DNA of 22,232 nucleotides from an uncultured Butyricicoccus sp. (GCA_910584935.1 CAJUDU010000040.1:1-22232); one strand, 5' to 3'. Numbered from the stretch's first letter, positions 1 through 7,676 are shown. Translations and numbers: made by a program. The notes: generated by a model from the letters alone, not told the origin.

Positions 1-53
1 ACGGTGGTGTGGGAGGTCGGCAGGTGAACTAATCGCCTGCCTCCTACCCGATT
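1..53 (+). mobile_element. Group II intron, 3' end (domain VI and 3' splice site), truncated by window edge
   Basis: GGGAGG at 11-16 pairs with CCT-A-CCC at 43-49, leaving A46 as a single bulge. Inside it a 9-bp stem (19-27 with 33-41, one T-G wobble) closes a 5-nt loop. A bulged A in the 3' strand 7 to 8 nt before the 3' end is the branch-point architecture of group II intron domain VI, and the 3' end then falls near base 53. Bases 1-10 resemble the segment between domains V and VI of bacterial introns that encode a reverse transcriptase. The domain V, reverse transcriptase and 5' exon would lie left of the window, so intactness cannot be judged. Confidence 0.72.
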
Positions 54-57
54 CCAT

Positions 58-75
58 GCATCCCACAAGGGATGC
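58..75. repeat. Perfect hairpin between prfC and the intron end
   Basis: GCATCCC and GGGATGC form a perfect 7-bp inverted repeat with a 4-nt loop. It begins 6 nt downstream of the prfC stop codon on the minus strand. It looks like the stem of an intrinsic terminator, but no T-run follows on either strand; the group II intron end starts 4 nt beyond. It may be the stem of the dnaX-recR-prfC terminator cut off from its T-tract by intron insertion. That is inference. Confidence 0.5.
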
Positions 76-80
76 GGCAA

Positions 81-1679
81 TCAAGTGTTTTCGGAAAACT
101 CCGCGAGCGTCAGCCCTTCATTATGGTCAAGTGCCCAGGAAATGTTCCAAGGGCTGGTGAACAGCAGCAGATAATTCCCGTGGAAATCCTGCACCACTTT
201 GGTGTCGCTTGTCAACGTCAGCGCCTTATAATCAAAAGTTTCCGCATCTACGTTTTCAATCCAGCGCAAATGTTCATATGGCAGCATTTCGCGGATGATT
301 TCCACTTTATATTCATTTTTCAGCCGGTATTCCAGCACTTCAAACTGTAATTGTCCAACAACGCCGACAATCACTTCTTCCATGCCGGAATTGGGTTCAT
401 GAAAAATCTGGATAGCGCCTTCCTGCGCAATCTGTTCCACGCCTTTGACAAACTGCTTGCGTTTTAAAGTATCTTTTTGTCGTACCCGTGCGAAAAGTTC
501 GGGTGCAAAGGTTGGGATACCGGAAAAAATGCATTTGCGTGATGGGTCACAAACCGTATCGCCAATGGAAAAAATGCCTGGGTCAAACACGCCGATGATA
601 TCGCCCGCATAGGCTTCATCCACGATTGAGCGGTCCTGCGCCATTAACTGCTGAGGCTGGGCAAGCTGTATTTTTTTCCCGCCCTGCACATGCCAGACAT
701 CCCGTCCGCGTTCAAATTTGCCCGAACAAATGCGCATAAACGCAATGCGGTCGCGATGGGCTTTGTTCATATTTGCTTGGATTTTGAACACAAATGCCGA
801 AAATTTCTCCTCAAATGGGTCAATGGTACCAATATCCGCCTGCCGCGCCGTAGGCGGCGGCGTCATCACCAGGAATTTTTTCAGGAAAGGTTCTACGCCA
901 AAATTCGTCAGCGCTGACCCGAAAAACACAGGGGATAATTTGCCATGGTGTACAGCATCCAAATCAAACGCATCTCCTGCGCCGGCAAGCAGTTCCATAT
1001 CGTCGGCAAGGGTTTGATACTGCATCTCAGAAAGCAATGCTTTTAGTTCAGGAGAATCAAACTGTAAATGGGTTGCTTTGGCTTCGTGCCGTGCGTCTGC
1101 ACCTTCAAACGCAATCACTTCTTCATCCATGCGGTCATAAACGCCCTTAAATTCCTTGCCCGAACCGATGGGCCAATTGACCGCAAAAGTGCCGATGCCC
1201 AGTTCATTTTCGATTTCTTCAAGCAGTTCATAGGGATCACGGGAATCACGATCCATTTTATTGATAAACGTAAAAATCGGCACGCCGCGCATGGCGCATA
1301 CCTTAAATAATTTCCGGGTCTGAGCCTCTACGCCTTTGGATGCGTCAATGACCATCACGGCGCTGTCTGCCGCCATCAGCGTGCGGTATGTGTCCTCAGA
1401 AAAGTCCTGGTGCCCAGGGGTATCCAAAATATTGATACATTTATCCCCATAGCGGAACTGCAGCACCGATGATGTGACCGAAATGCCGCGCTGCTTTTCA
1501 ATTTCCATCCAGTCAGAAACCGCATGGCGGCTATTTTTTTTACCTTTGACCATACCAGCTTCCTGGATTGCACCGCCATACAGCAAAAATTTTTCTGTAA
1601 TTGTTGTTTTACCGGCATCGGGGTGTGAAATAATTGCAAATGTCCGCCGGTTGCCGATTTCCTGTCTGAAGTCAGACAA
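81..1679 (-). CDS. prfC: Peptide chain release factor 3 (RF3), GTPase
   Basis: RF3 is a translational GTPase that removes RF1/RF2 from the ribosome after peptide release. The product shows the G1 loop SHPDAGKTT near its N-terminus, G3 DTPGHQDF, G4 NKMD and the RF3-type domains II and III, over about 532 residues, the usual family length. A TTG start at 1679 is preferred over an upstream in-frame ATG at 1694, because the GGAGGG ribosome binding site (1687-1692) lies inside that longer reading 7 nt before the TTG, and the resulting N-terminus SDFRQEIGNRRTF matches the RF3 family. It is the last gene of the dnaX-ybaB-recR cluster, 39 nt after recR, and its stop is followed by a hairpin at 58-75. 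Function assignment is secure; the exact start is likely but unproven. Confidence 0.95.
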   Translation of the reverse strand: MSDFRQEIGNRRTFAIISHPDAGKTTITEKFLLYGGAIQEAGMVKGKKNSRHAVSDWMEIEKQRGISVTSSVLQFRYGDKCINILDTPGHQDFSEDTYRTLMAADSAVMVIDASKGVEAQTRKLFKVCAMRGVPIFTFINKMDRDSRDPYELLEEIENELGIGTFAVNWPIGSGKEFKGVYDRMDEEVIAFEGADARHEAKATHLQFDSPELKALLSEMQYQTLADDMELLAGAGDAFDLDAVHHGKLSPVFFGSALTNFGVEPFLKKFLVMTPPPTARQADIGTIDPFEEKFSAFVFKIQANMNKAHRDRIAFMRICSGKFERGRDVWHVQGGKKIQLAQPQQLMAQDRSIVDEAYAGDIIGVFDPGIFSIGDTVCDPSRKCIFSGIPTFAPELFARVRQKDTLKRKQFVKGVEQIAQEGAIQIFHEPNSGMEEVIVGVVGQLQFEVLEYRLKNEYKVEIIREMLPYEHLRWIENVDAETFDYKALTLTSDTKVVQDFHGNYLLLFTSPWNISWALDHNEGLTLAEFSENT

Positions 1680-1718
1680 ATATAATCCCTCCATATCGGC
1701 GGATATCCCGCCGGAAAC

Positions 1719-2324
1719 TTAAATTTCACGCCTGCCTTCCAGCGCGCGCATCAGTGTCACTTCATCGACATATTCCAAATGCCCACCCACTGGCATTCCA
1801 TATGCCAGCCGTGAAATACGAATGCCAAAGGGGCGCAGCAAGCGTGAAAGATACATGGCTGTGGCTTCGCCCTCAGTATCCGGATTGGTGGCAATAATGA
1901 CTTCCCGCACATCCTCATTTTCATCTGCCACACGCACCATCAGTTCTTTGATGCGGATATCATCCGGGCCAATGCCGCCAAGCGGGGAAATGGTACCATG
2001 CAGCACATGGTATAAGCCGTTGTATTCGCGGGTGCGTTCAAAGGCAATAACGTCCTTTGGATCGGTGACAACACAAATGACACTATGGTCACGGGCTGGG
2101 TTGGCACAGATAGGGCAAATTTCGCTGTCGGTCAGGTTTTGGCACACCTTACAGGCATATACCTTTTCTTTGGCATTCAAAATTGCCTGTGCAAAGGCTT
2201 CTGCGTTTTCCTTTGGCTGGTTCATAATATGGAATGCCAGCCGCTGGGCAGTTTTATGCCCAATGCCAGGCAGCTTTGCAAATTCTTCAATCAGCCGCTC
2301 TACCGGCTGTGCAAAAAATGGCAT
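1719..2324 (-). CDS. recR: Recombination mediator protein RecR
   Basis: RecR acts with RecO/RecF to load RecA onto SSB-coated single-stranded DNA during gap repair. The 201-residue product has the family length and order: an N-terminal helix-hairpin-helix (LPGIGHKTAQRLAFH, about residues 18-32), a C4 zinc finger (CKVC at 58-61 and CPIC at 70-73), then a Toprim domain with ATNPDTEGEATA and a C-terminal tail ending in ALEGRREI. Its ATG lies only 3 nt after the ybaB stop and the upstream Shine-Dalgarno match is weak, so translation is probably coupled to ybaB. The dnaX-ybaB-recR order is conserved in Bacillota, which supports both the identity and one shared transcript. Confidence 0.97.
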   Translation of the reverse strand: MPFFAQPVERLIEEFAKLPGIGHKTAQRLAFHIMNQPKENAEAFAQAILNAKEKVYACKVCQNLTDSEICPICANPARDHSVICVVTDPKDVIAFERTREYNGLYHVLHGTISPLGGIGPDDIRIKELMVRVADENEDVREVIIATNPDTEGEATAMYLSRLLRPFGIRISRLAYGMPVGGHLEYVDEVTLMRALEGRREI

Positions 2325-2327
2325 TGC

Positions 2328-2678
2328 TTAGAATAACCCTGGCATACCGCCGCCCATGCCGCCGGTCACTTTTTTCATGGACTGTTCGGATTTATCCGCC
2401 GCCAACCGGAAGGCTTCATTCACTGCCGCAATCACCAAATCCTGAAGCATTTCCACATCATCCGGGTCGACCACTTCAGGGCTGATTTCCAAAGACTTAA
2501 TGATGCTGGTACCCTGTACCAGTACTTTCACCGCGCCGCCGCCCGCAGAAGCCTCGGTTTCCATCTCGGCAATTTCATCCTGTGCTTTGAGCATATCCTG
2601 CTGCATTTTCTGTGCCTGACGGATCATTGCCTGCATATTCATGCCGCCGCCCATACCGCCAAATTTTCCTTTTGCCAT
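2328..2678 (-). CDS. YbaB/EbfC family nucleoid-associated protein
   Basis: This is a small DNA-binding protein of the YbaB/EbfC family, which forms tweezer-like dimers on DNA. At 116 residues it has the normal family length. Gly/Met-rich ends (KGKFGGMGGG and GGMGGGMPGLF) flank the characteristic helical core with MIRQAQKMQQDMLKAQ and the EASAGGGAVKV segment. A strong AAGGAGG ribosome binding site precedes the ATG. It lies 27 nt after dnaX and 3 nt before recR, the standard position. Its exact physiological role is not settled in the family; association with RecR and replication/repair is suggested by context only. Confidence 0.95.
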   Translation of the reverse strand: MAKGKFGGMGGGMNMQAMIRQAQKMQQDMLKAQDEIAEMETEASAGGGAVKVLVQGTSIIKSLEISPEVVDPDDVEMLQDLVIAAVNEAFRLAADKSEQSMKKVTGGMGGGMPGLF

Positions 2679-2705
2679 CTTGAAAAAATCCTCCTTTTAT
2701 GATGC

Positions 2706-4349
2706 CTATATTAGCTCTGTCACTTCAATATCTAAATTGCGCGCCTTTTGCAAAACCTCATCAAGTTCTTTGTTTGGTTTCTGCTTTGGCTTTTGCCCTG
2801 GTTCGTATACTTTCACTTTGAGCGGCGTGCCAGCCAAACGGATTGCCGCATCCCGCAAGCGGGTTTTGGTCGGCTCAGCTTTCAGCAGCCCTGCGGTAAT
2901 GTCATCATCACAAAACAGCATCAGTGTGTCATCGCTGTGTTCCGCCCGAACATAACCTGCTTTCATGCAGGTAAATGCGCCCATGTTGATCTTACCTTCC
3001 AGCGCTTTGAGCAAATCCTGCCAATGCTGCCAGGGCTTTGTCGCTGGCTTTTCAGGTTCTTTCGGCGCTGCCTGCGCCTGCTGCTCCTCGGCAAGCCATG
3101 CGGGGGCATCCGCGTCGCTTGGCGGCGGCGGGCTGTCCTCTGATGCAGGCGGCGGCGTAACCGCCTGCATTGGGGGCGCCTGCGGCGCCCCCTCGCGTGC
3201 CGCAGGCACGCCATGCTTTACTTTTTCCTCAAGCGCTTCAACCCTGCCTGAAAGGCTGTCATATGCCTCCCCGCCCATGGTACACAGCCGCACCACAGCA
3301 AGTTCGGCTTCCACGCGGCGGTTTGCCGCGTTTTTCAGCCGGGACAGGCTGTCCTGCAAAATGCGTGACCACGCAATCAGGGTGGAGGCGGCAACGCCTT
3401 CACAAAGCCGCTGCACTTCAGCAGCGGCATATGCCGGCGATAACATCGCCGAAATATCGCCTTTGGCGGTTTTCATCAGCAGCATATCGCGTATCAGCCC
3501 AAGAAGCTGGTCAAATACGCCGGATAAATCCCTGCCGCTGTCATAAGCTTGCTCCATATGCCGCACCGCGCCGGATAAATCATCGGTTTTAATGCAGTCC
3601 ATCAGCCGTACCGCATCATCGGCGCCTAAAATGCCAATGGAACGGCTGACCGCGTCTTCATCCACGGATTCACAGCCGGCTGTCCTGTCCAGCATAGAAA
3701 GCGCGTCACGCATGGCGCCGTCGGCAAGGCGGGCAATGAGTTTTGCGCCGCCTGCGGTCAGCGGGATATTTTCCGCCGCCGCAATTTCCGCCAGCCGCTG
3801 GGCGATATCTTCCGGCGTAATGCGCCGGAAATCAAAGCGCTGGCAACGAGATAAAATCGTCGCCGGAACTTTATGAATTTCAGTTGTCGCAAGGATAAAC
3901 AGCACATGCGGGGGCGGTTCTTCCAGCGTTTTCAGCAGTGCATTGAATGCGCCCGCAGAAAGCATATGCACTTCATCAATGATATACACCCGTTTTTTTA
4001 CCGCGGATGGGGCATAACGGGTTTGTTCACGGATATCACGGATATTATCCACACCATTGTTTGACGCAGCGTCGATTTCCACCACATCCAGCACAGACCC
4101 TTCTAAAATGCCGCGGCACGCCGCGCATTGCCCGCAAGGGTCGCCATTTTGGAGGTTCTCGCAGTTGACGGCGCGGGCGAGCAGCTTTGCACAAGTGGTT
4201 TTGCCTGTGCCGCGTGTGCCGCAAAAAAGATAGGCATGGGACAGACGGCTGCCCATTAGTTGGGCGCGGAGGGTATCCACAATATGCTGCTGCCCAATGA
4301 CATCAGCAAAGGTAAGCGGACGCCATTTACGGTATAATGCCTGATACAT
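2706..4349 (-). CDS. dnaX: DNA polymerase III subunit gamma/tau (clamp loader ATPase)
   Basis: DnaX is the ATPase of the replicative clamp loader that places the sliding clamp on DNA. With the ATG at 4349 the protein is 547 residues and begins MYQALYRKWRPLTFADVIGQ, the classic family start. A reading open to 4457 exists, but an AAAGGAGG site at 4363-4370 sits just upstream of 4349. Visible features are Walker A GTRGTGKT (44-51), a zinc module with Cys63, 72, 75 and 78, Walker B IIDEVH (about 123-128) and the SRC motif (167-169). A Pro/Ala-rich linker (about residues 390-440) and a tau-like C-terminal domain follow. I saw no evident A AAA AAG frameshift heptamer, so a separate gamma form is not predicted. 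Confidence 0.96.
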   Translation of the reverse strand: MYQALYRKWRPLTFADVIGQQHIVDTLRAQLMGSRLSHAYLFCGTRGTGKTTCAKLLARAVNCENLQNGDPCGQCAACRGILEGSVLDVVEIDAASNNGVDNIRDIREQTRYAPSAVKKRVYIIDEVHMLSAGAFNALLKTLEEPPPHVLFILATTEIHKVPATILSRCQRFDFRRITPEDIAQRLAEIAAAENIPLTAGGAKLIARLADGAMRDALSMLDRTAGCESVDEDAVSRSIGILGADDAVRLMDCIKTDDLSGAVRHMEQAYDSGRDLSGVFDQLLGLIRDMLLMKTAKGDISAMLSPAYAAAEVQRLCEGVAASTLIAWSRILQDSLSRLKNAANRRVEAELAVVRLCTMGGEAYDSLSGRVEALEEKVKHGVPAAREGAPQAPPMQAVTPPPASEDSPPPPSDADAPAWLAEEQQAQAAPKEPEKPATKPWQHWQDLLKALEGKINMGAFTCMKAGYVRAEHSDDTLMLFCDDDITAGLLKAEPTKTRLRDAAIRLAGTPLKVKVYEPGQKPKQKPNKELDEVLQKARNLDIEVTELI

Positions 4350-4422
4350 TGCCTGCCTGCAACCTCCTTTTATGACGCATCCCAGCCGTGCGAAACCCAG
4401 ATGATTGCCCTTAGAAGCTACA

Positions 4423-4606
4423 TTACGCTTGGATATCCAAAGCGAATGCGCTGACATTGAGCATTTGATTTTGTGCTTTCATTTTGGCGCGGGCTTCTCG
4501 AAATGCCTGTAAATAGACCATAGCTGATGCACTGAAAAATTTATGTTCTTCCTTTTTTAACAGCCGCAGCGTGATTGATTGCTGCTGATATGCCAGAAAC
4601 GTTCAC
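4423..4606 (-). pseudogene. Small ORF with a frameshift at an A6 tract, between SRP RNA and dnaX
   Basis: A GTG at 4606 has an excellent GGAGGG ribosome binding site (4614-4619, 7-nt spacer) and opens 21 codons (VNVSGISAAINHAAAVKK, then a stop at 4541). The +1 frame is open without a stop from 4602 to the TAA at 4423, reads protein-like (KKEEHKFFSASAMVYLQAF, then a basic helix) but has no usable start of its own. Removing one A from the A6 run near 4555 joins both into one 60-residue protein. This may be a real frameshift, a homopolymer sequencing error or slippage-dependent expression. I recognise no family. It lies just after the SRP RNA terminator and ahead of dnaX. Confidence 0.45.
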
Positions 4607-4626
4607 AATGCCGCCCTCCTTTGATG

Positions 4627-4656
4627 CAAAAAACGGGCAGAATTATCATCTGCCCG
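4627..4656 (-). terminator. Intrinsic terminator of SRP RNA
   Basis: On the minus strand CGGGCAGA and TCTGCCCG (4649-4656 with 4634-4641) form an 8-bp stem with a 7-nt loop, followed immediately by six T residues (4628-4633). It lies about 30 nt after the predicted 3' end of the SRP RNA. Read-through would be needed for the SRP promoter to serve dnaX. Confidence 0.85.
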
Positions 4657-4684
4657 CTTTCCATTCTTCCAAACTGCTTCCAAA

Positions 4685-4985
4685 CAGCGCCTCATAAGAC
4701 CGTACACCAACCAGTCGAAACGATATCCTGACGGCATTTCCTGCCGAACGGCTCGAAACCGGCAAATCCACGGCACACGGTGGGTTCTGCTTAATGCTGC
4801 TCGGTTCCCCGCCTGACATGGTTCACAGTCCTCCGTTGCGTAGTACCAGTCTTTCATCACCGTCCTAGCAGGCTGCTCACGCCAAGACACCGCCCCTCGT
4901 AGCTGGGATTCATCCCTGCTGGAGCGGATTGCAGGTACAGGGCACCGCTAACTCCCCGATTAGTACGGCCTTATGCGGCGCTGTT
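4685..4985 (-). ncRNA. ffs: Signal recognition particle RNA, large Bacillota type with Alu domain
   Basis: The SRP RNA is the scaffold for Ffh in co-translational membrane targeting. The minus strand near its 5' end carries TTAGCGGTGCCCTGTACC and TGCAATCCGCTCCAGCAGGG, close to the Bacillus scRNA Alu domain. Later it carries GTGAACCATGTCAGG, a GGAA tetraloop and GAGCAGCATTAAG, the helix 8 Ffh-binding region. The two ends pair (CAGCGCCGCATAAGGCCGTA with TACGGTCTTATGAGGCGCTG), defining helix 5 closure and the boundaries. A promoter lies at 5000-5028 and a terminator at 4627-4656. Position upstream of dnaX matches Bacillus. An open frame at 4603-4890 is only a shadow of this RNA. Ends are accurate to a few bases. 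Confidence 0.93.
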
Positions 4986-4999
4986 TCACAGATAAGATT

Positions 5000-5028
5000 A
5001 TTATACTACATCATTTACAAAATATCAA
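5000..5028 (-). promoter_or_regulatory. Sigma-A-type promoter of SRP RNA
   Basis: The minus strand has TTGATA (5023-5028), a 17-nt spacer and a consensus TATAAT (5000-5005). The predicted start near 4993 is just ahead of the SRP RNA 5' helix. It is a near-consensus promoter, as expected for an abundant RNA. No terminator is evident between the PBP stop codon at 5036 and this promoter. Confidence 0.85.
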
Positions 5029-5035
5029 GCATTTT

Positions 5036-7336
5036 TTATTCCGATTCCGGGTCGTCATTGCCGGTGACCGGCGAGGTCGGAAGCACTGGCTCTGTTGGGA
5101 TTGTTAAGCCGTCGCCATCCCCGCCGCCCTCATTAACGGGCGGTTCGGTTGTGTCTGGTGGAGCAACAGATGGATTTTCCGGGTCAGCCGCTGGCGCATT
5201 GGGGTCAGCAGTTTCCGGGTCTTGGGGATTATTTGTGCTTGGCTTGGGCTTTGTGACACGCCGCCTGCATTTGGTGCAGGTTTCGGATGGTTCATCGCCT
5301 TTCCAGTAACGCCCTGTCGCTGTGCTGCAAGCCGAACTTGGCGCAAGCCCTGTGCGTGTGCAGTAAGATGCGGTGGTGAAATTCGCATCATCACCCATAT
5401 CAAATTCTTTAGGCTCCATGCCCTCATGGATAAGGTTCATCACCGTATTCCACACCGTTACCGATGGGTTGCTGCGCACATTGCTGAGGTCATAATTGCT
5501 GTCGTAACCAAACCAGGTCGTCCCAACATAATATGGCGTAAACCCACAGAACCACAAGTCATTTTTTTTCTGGCTTGTGCCAGTTTTGCCTGCGGTATCC
5601 ATACCCGGCACGTTGATACGGCGACCTGTGCCACCCATTTCGCTTGATGTTACCCCTTTGAGTACATCACGCATATAATAGACTGTTTGTTCCCGCTCGA
5701 ATACATGGCGCCCAAGCGGTTCATTGTCCAGCAGCACCGTGCCATCTGAATTGAGCACACGGGTATAAGTTCTTGCGCCGTTAAAAATACCGTCGTTCAG
5801 AAAAACTGAAAACCCTGCTGCCATTTCGCGCACGGTAACGCCGCCATTCATGCCGCCAAGCGCCATAGGCGCAAGGTCAATGTCATTGACCGTCAGATTT
5901 TTGAAATTCAGGCGGTCAGTCAGGAAATCATAGGCTGCCCGCGGGGTATATTCATCCACAACCCGTACCGCAACCGCATTGATGGACTTTGCCACAGCAG
6001 TGCGTATGGTCATCGGCCCGGTGTAACCGCCGCTGTCGTTGCGCGGCCAATCTCTGCCGTTGAGTTTCATAAAGGGTTCATTATCCCGCACCGAATAAGG
6101 GGTAATCAAACCTGCGTCCATTGCCGGCGCATAAACCGACAACGGTTTGATGGAGGAACCTGACTGGCGCGGCGAATCCGCCCGCACCAGCACGCGGCTT
6201 TTGGTTTTCTTGCCGCGCCCGCCGACCAGCGCCACAACATCCCCGCTTTTATTGCAGATCACCATTGCGCTTTCTGGGCGCATTCCGTTGCGGGATACAT
6301 TGGGGAAGTTGGAATCATCCTCATAAACGCTTTCCAAAATGGTCTGTACTCTTCGCTCCATGGTGGTATAAATCTGCACACCGCCGGATGTTACCTTCCA
6401 CCGAGCAAGTTCCAAGGGATAATCTTTCTTTTCCACCAGGTCATTGATCACATCGTTAATTACCGCGTCGGTAAAATACGAATAAGTATTGTGGACAGCC
6501 GCTTTTGCAGCTTCATACTTATATTCAAGTGGCGTCGCTTTGGCTTCATCGCGCTGCTGCTCTGTAATCATGCCTTGCTTGCACATTTCATCCAAAATGG
6601 TTTCCTGCCGCTCTTTGATATTCTCGGGGCGGTTGAATGGGTCAAATTTGGATGGGTTTTTGGTAATGCCCGCAAGGATTGCGCATTCTGCAAGGTTCAG
6701 GTCTTTCAGTTCCTTACTGAAATAAGTGGTTGCTGCTGTGTTGACGCCATAGGCGCCTTGCCCCAAATAAACGATATTCAGGTACATTTCTAAAATGCGG
6801 TCTTTATCATCCAAATCTTTTTCAAGCTGGAGCGCACGGAAAATTTCTGTCAGCTTGCGCTTGACCGAATAATCATCGAATTTGGTGACATTTTTGATGA
6901 GCTGCTGGGTAATGGTGGAGCCGCCGCCCTCCTTGCCCGTCAGCCAGTTGAGCACGCCGTTTGCTGTGCGCGCCCAGTCCACGCCTTTGTGGGAATAGAA
7001 TCGTTTATCTTCAATGGCAATAAACGCATTCTGCAAATCCTCTGGAATCTCGTCAAGTTTGGAGTAAATACGGTTTTCAATACCGCGCAGCATTTCATAT
7101 TCTGTGTAATCCTGAAGCCCGCCATCCCATGCGTAGACAATGCTTGTCATATTCATATCAAACATCAAATCATTGATATCAATCTTCGCATTCGGCTCGA
7201 TATAGACACGCAGATATAATGCAAGCGCAACACCGCAGATACTCGCGCACATTACGCACACCAGCAAAAAAGAAATCAGGAAAAAGCGGAACCCTTTGAA
7301 CGCCTTCCGTATCCTTCCTTTCTTTTCCTTCGCCAT
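5036..7336 (-). CDS. Class A penicillin-binding protein (PBP1A type), transglycosylase and transpeptidase
   Basis: This is a bifunctional peptidoglycan synthase of 766 residues. It has a short basic cytoplasmic N-terminus and one membrane anchor (about 17-42). The GT51 glycosyltransferase follows, with IEDKRFYSHKG (Glu109), GGGSTITQQLIKN and ILEMYLNIVYLGQGAYG (Glu183). The transpeptidase has SSIK (Ser394), SIN (451-453) and KTG (584-586), so both active sites look intact. A segment with four cysteines (659, 670, 687, 690) precedes a Pro/Asp/Glu-rich extracytoplasmic tail (about 695-766). The AAGGAGG site before the ATG is strong. The best promoter lies at 7591-7619, giving an unusually long leader of about 245 nt. 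Substrate is lipid II; the exact cellular role (elongation or sporulation) cannot be told. Confidence 0.96.
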   Translation of the reverse strand: MAKEKKGRIRKAFKGFRFFLISFLLVCVMCASICGVALALYLRVYIEPNAKIDINDLMFDMNMTSIVYAWDGGLQDYTEYEMLRGIENRIYSKLDEIPEDLQNAFIAIEDKRFYSHKGVDWARTANGVLNWLTGKEGGGSTITQQLIKNVTKFDDYSVKRKLTEIFRALQLEKDLDDKDRILEMYLNIVYLGQGAYGVNTAATTYFSKELKDLNLAECAILAGITKNPSKFDPFNRPENIKERQETILDEMCKQGMITEQQRDEAKATPLEYKYEAAKAAVHNTYSYFTDAVINDVINDLVEKKDYPLELARWKVTSGGVQIYTTMERRVQTILESVYEDDSNFPNVSRNGMRPESAMVICNKSGDVVALVGGRGKKTKSRVLVRADSPRQSGSSIKPLSVYAPAMDAGLITPYSVRDNEPFMKLNGRDWPRNDSGGYTGPMTIRTAVAKSINAVAVRVVDEYTPRAAYDFLTDRLNFKNLTVNDIDLAPMALGGMNGGVTVREMAAGFSVFLNDGIFNGARTYTRVLNSDGTVLLDNEPLGRHVFEREQTVYYMRDVLKGVTSSEMGGTGRRINVPGMDTAGKTGTSQKKNDLWFCGFTPYYVGTTWFGYDSNYDLSNVRSNPSVTVWNTVMNLIHEGMEPKEFDMGDDANFTTASYCTRTGLAPSSACSTATGRYWKGDEPSETCTKCRRRVTKPKPSTNNPQDPETADPNAPAADPENPSVAPPDTTEPPVNEGGGDGDGLTIPTEPVLPTSPVTGNDDPESE

Positions 7337-7584
7337 AGTTCAAAACCTCCTTCGTCAAGCAGGCAGAGAAGCCATCCTGCCGTAATCGCCGTTTTTGATA
7401 CTGCCATGGCAGCAAACTGTCATTTGCGGCATGGTTACCGCAGCCGCCAAATGGATATATCTCGCCTTTGCAGGCAAAGCCACTTGCGGTCATTATATCA
7501 TAATGGCAGGTGAAATTTAAGGTTAAACATTGCACCTTGCGCCATTATGGTATAATTTTGAAACAAGCTGTATCAAGACCGTTT
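7337..7584 (-). other. Long 5' leader of the PBP gene, no gene recognised
   Basis: The stretch between the PBP start and the predicted transcription start near 7584 holds no convincing gene; one frame is open across it but has no ribosome binding site and overlaps the PBP start out of frame. It contains several short inverted repeats, for example GGCTTTGCC followed by GCAAAGGC, and a second TATAAT (7492-7497, minus strand) in a near repeat of the upstream promoter (CGGTCATTATA occurs twice, about 99 bp apart). I could not match it to a known riboswitch class. Confidence 0.4.
7530..7556 (+). promoter_or_regulatory. Possible plus-strand promoter facing the PBP promoter
   Basis: TATAAT at 7551-7556 has a TTGCAC at 7530-7535, with a short 15-nt spacer. 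A start near 7563 would drive the bofC-like gene 185 nt downstream. It points toward the minus-strand promoter at 7591-7619. The short spacer makes it tentative. Confidence 0.4.
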
Positions 7585-7590
7585 TCGGTC
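7577..7590. promoter_or_regulatory. Palindrome at the predicted PBP transcription start, possible operator
   Basis: GACCG-TTTT-CGGTC is a perfect inverted repeat centred near 7583.5, on the start site predicted from the minus-strand promoter at 7591-7619 and between it and the facing plus-strand TATAAT. Its place suggests an operator or an initial transcript hairpin. No regulator is identified. Confidence 0.35.
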
Positions 7591-7619
7591 ATTATACCAC
7601 ATGAACAACGTATTGCCAA
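7591..7619 (-). promoter_or_regulatory. Sigma-A-type promoter of the PBP gene
   Basis: The minus strand carries TTGGCA (7614-7619), a 17-nt spacer and TATAAT (7591-7596). This is a strong match and is the best promoter upstream of the PBP gene. Confidence 0.7.
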
Positions 7620-7647
7620 ATATTTTTCAGATTTTTGCGTTTTGATT

Positions 7648-7676
7648 TGAATTTTTTTCATTTTTATTCCTAATAT
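7648..7676 (+). promoter_or_regulatory. Weak promoter candidate for the bofC-like/pdaA-like pair
   Basis: TGAATT (7648-7653) and TAATAT (7671-7676) are separated by 17 nt, about 70 nt before the bofC-like start. The -35 half resembles TGAATA of forespore SigG promoters, while the -10 half fits SigA better than SigG. The sigma factor cannot be decided from sequence. Confidence 0.3.

Noticed and set aside
2706..4349. Programmed -1 frameshift in dnaX making a shorter gamma form.
   Set aside because: No A AAA AAG or similar heptamer with a following stem-loop was seen in the reading frame.
4603..4890. A 95-codon open frame on the minus strand within the SRP RNA.
   Set aside because: It overlaps conserved Alu and helix 8 sequence of the SRP RNA and has no ribosome binding site; it is a chance frame.
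7179..7535. A 118-codon minus-strand frame upstream of and overlapping the PBP gene start.
   Set aside because: It lacks a ribosome binding site, overlaps PBP1A in another frame and shows no recognisable domain.
7337..7584. Known riboswitch (c-di-GMP, TPP, cobalamin, c-di-AMP) in the PBP leader.
   Set aside because: Short fragments resemble conserved cores (GCAAAGGC, GGTAACC) but not in the required order; I could not fold any family consensus onto it.
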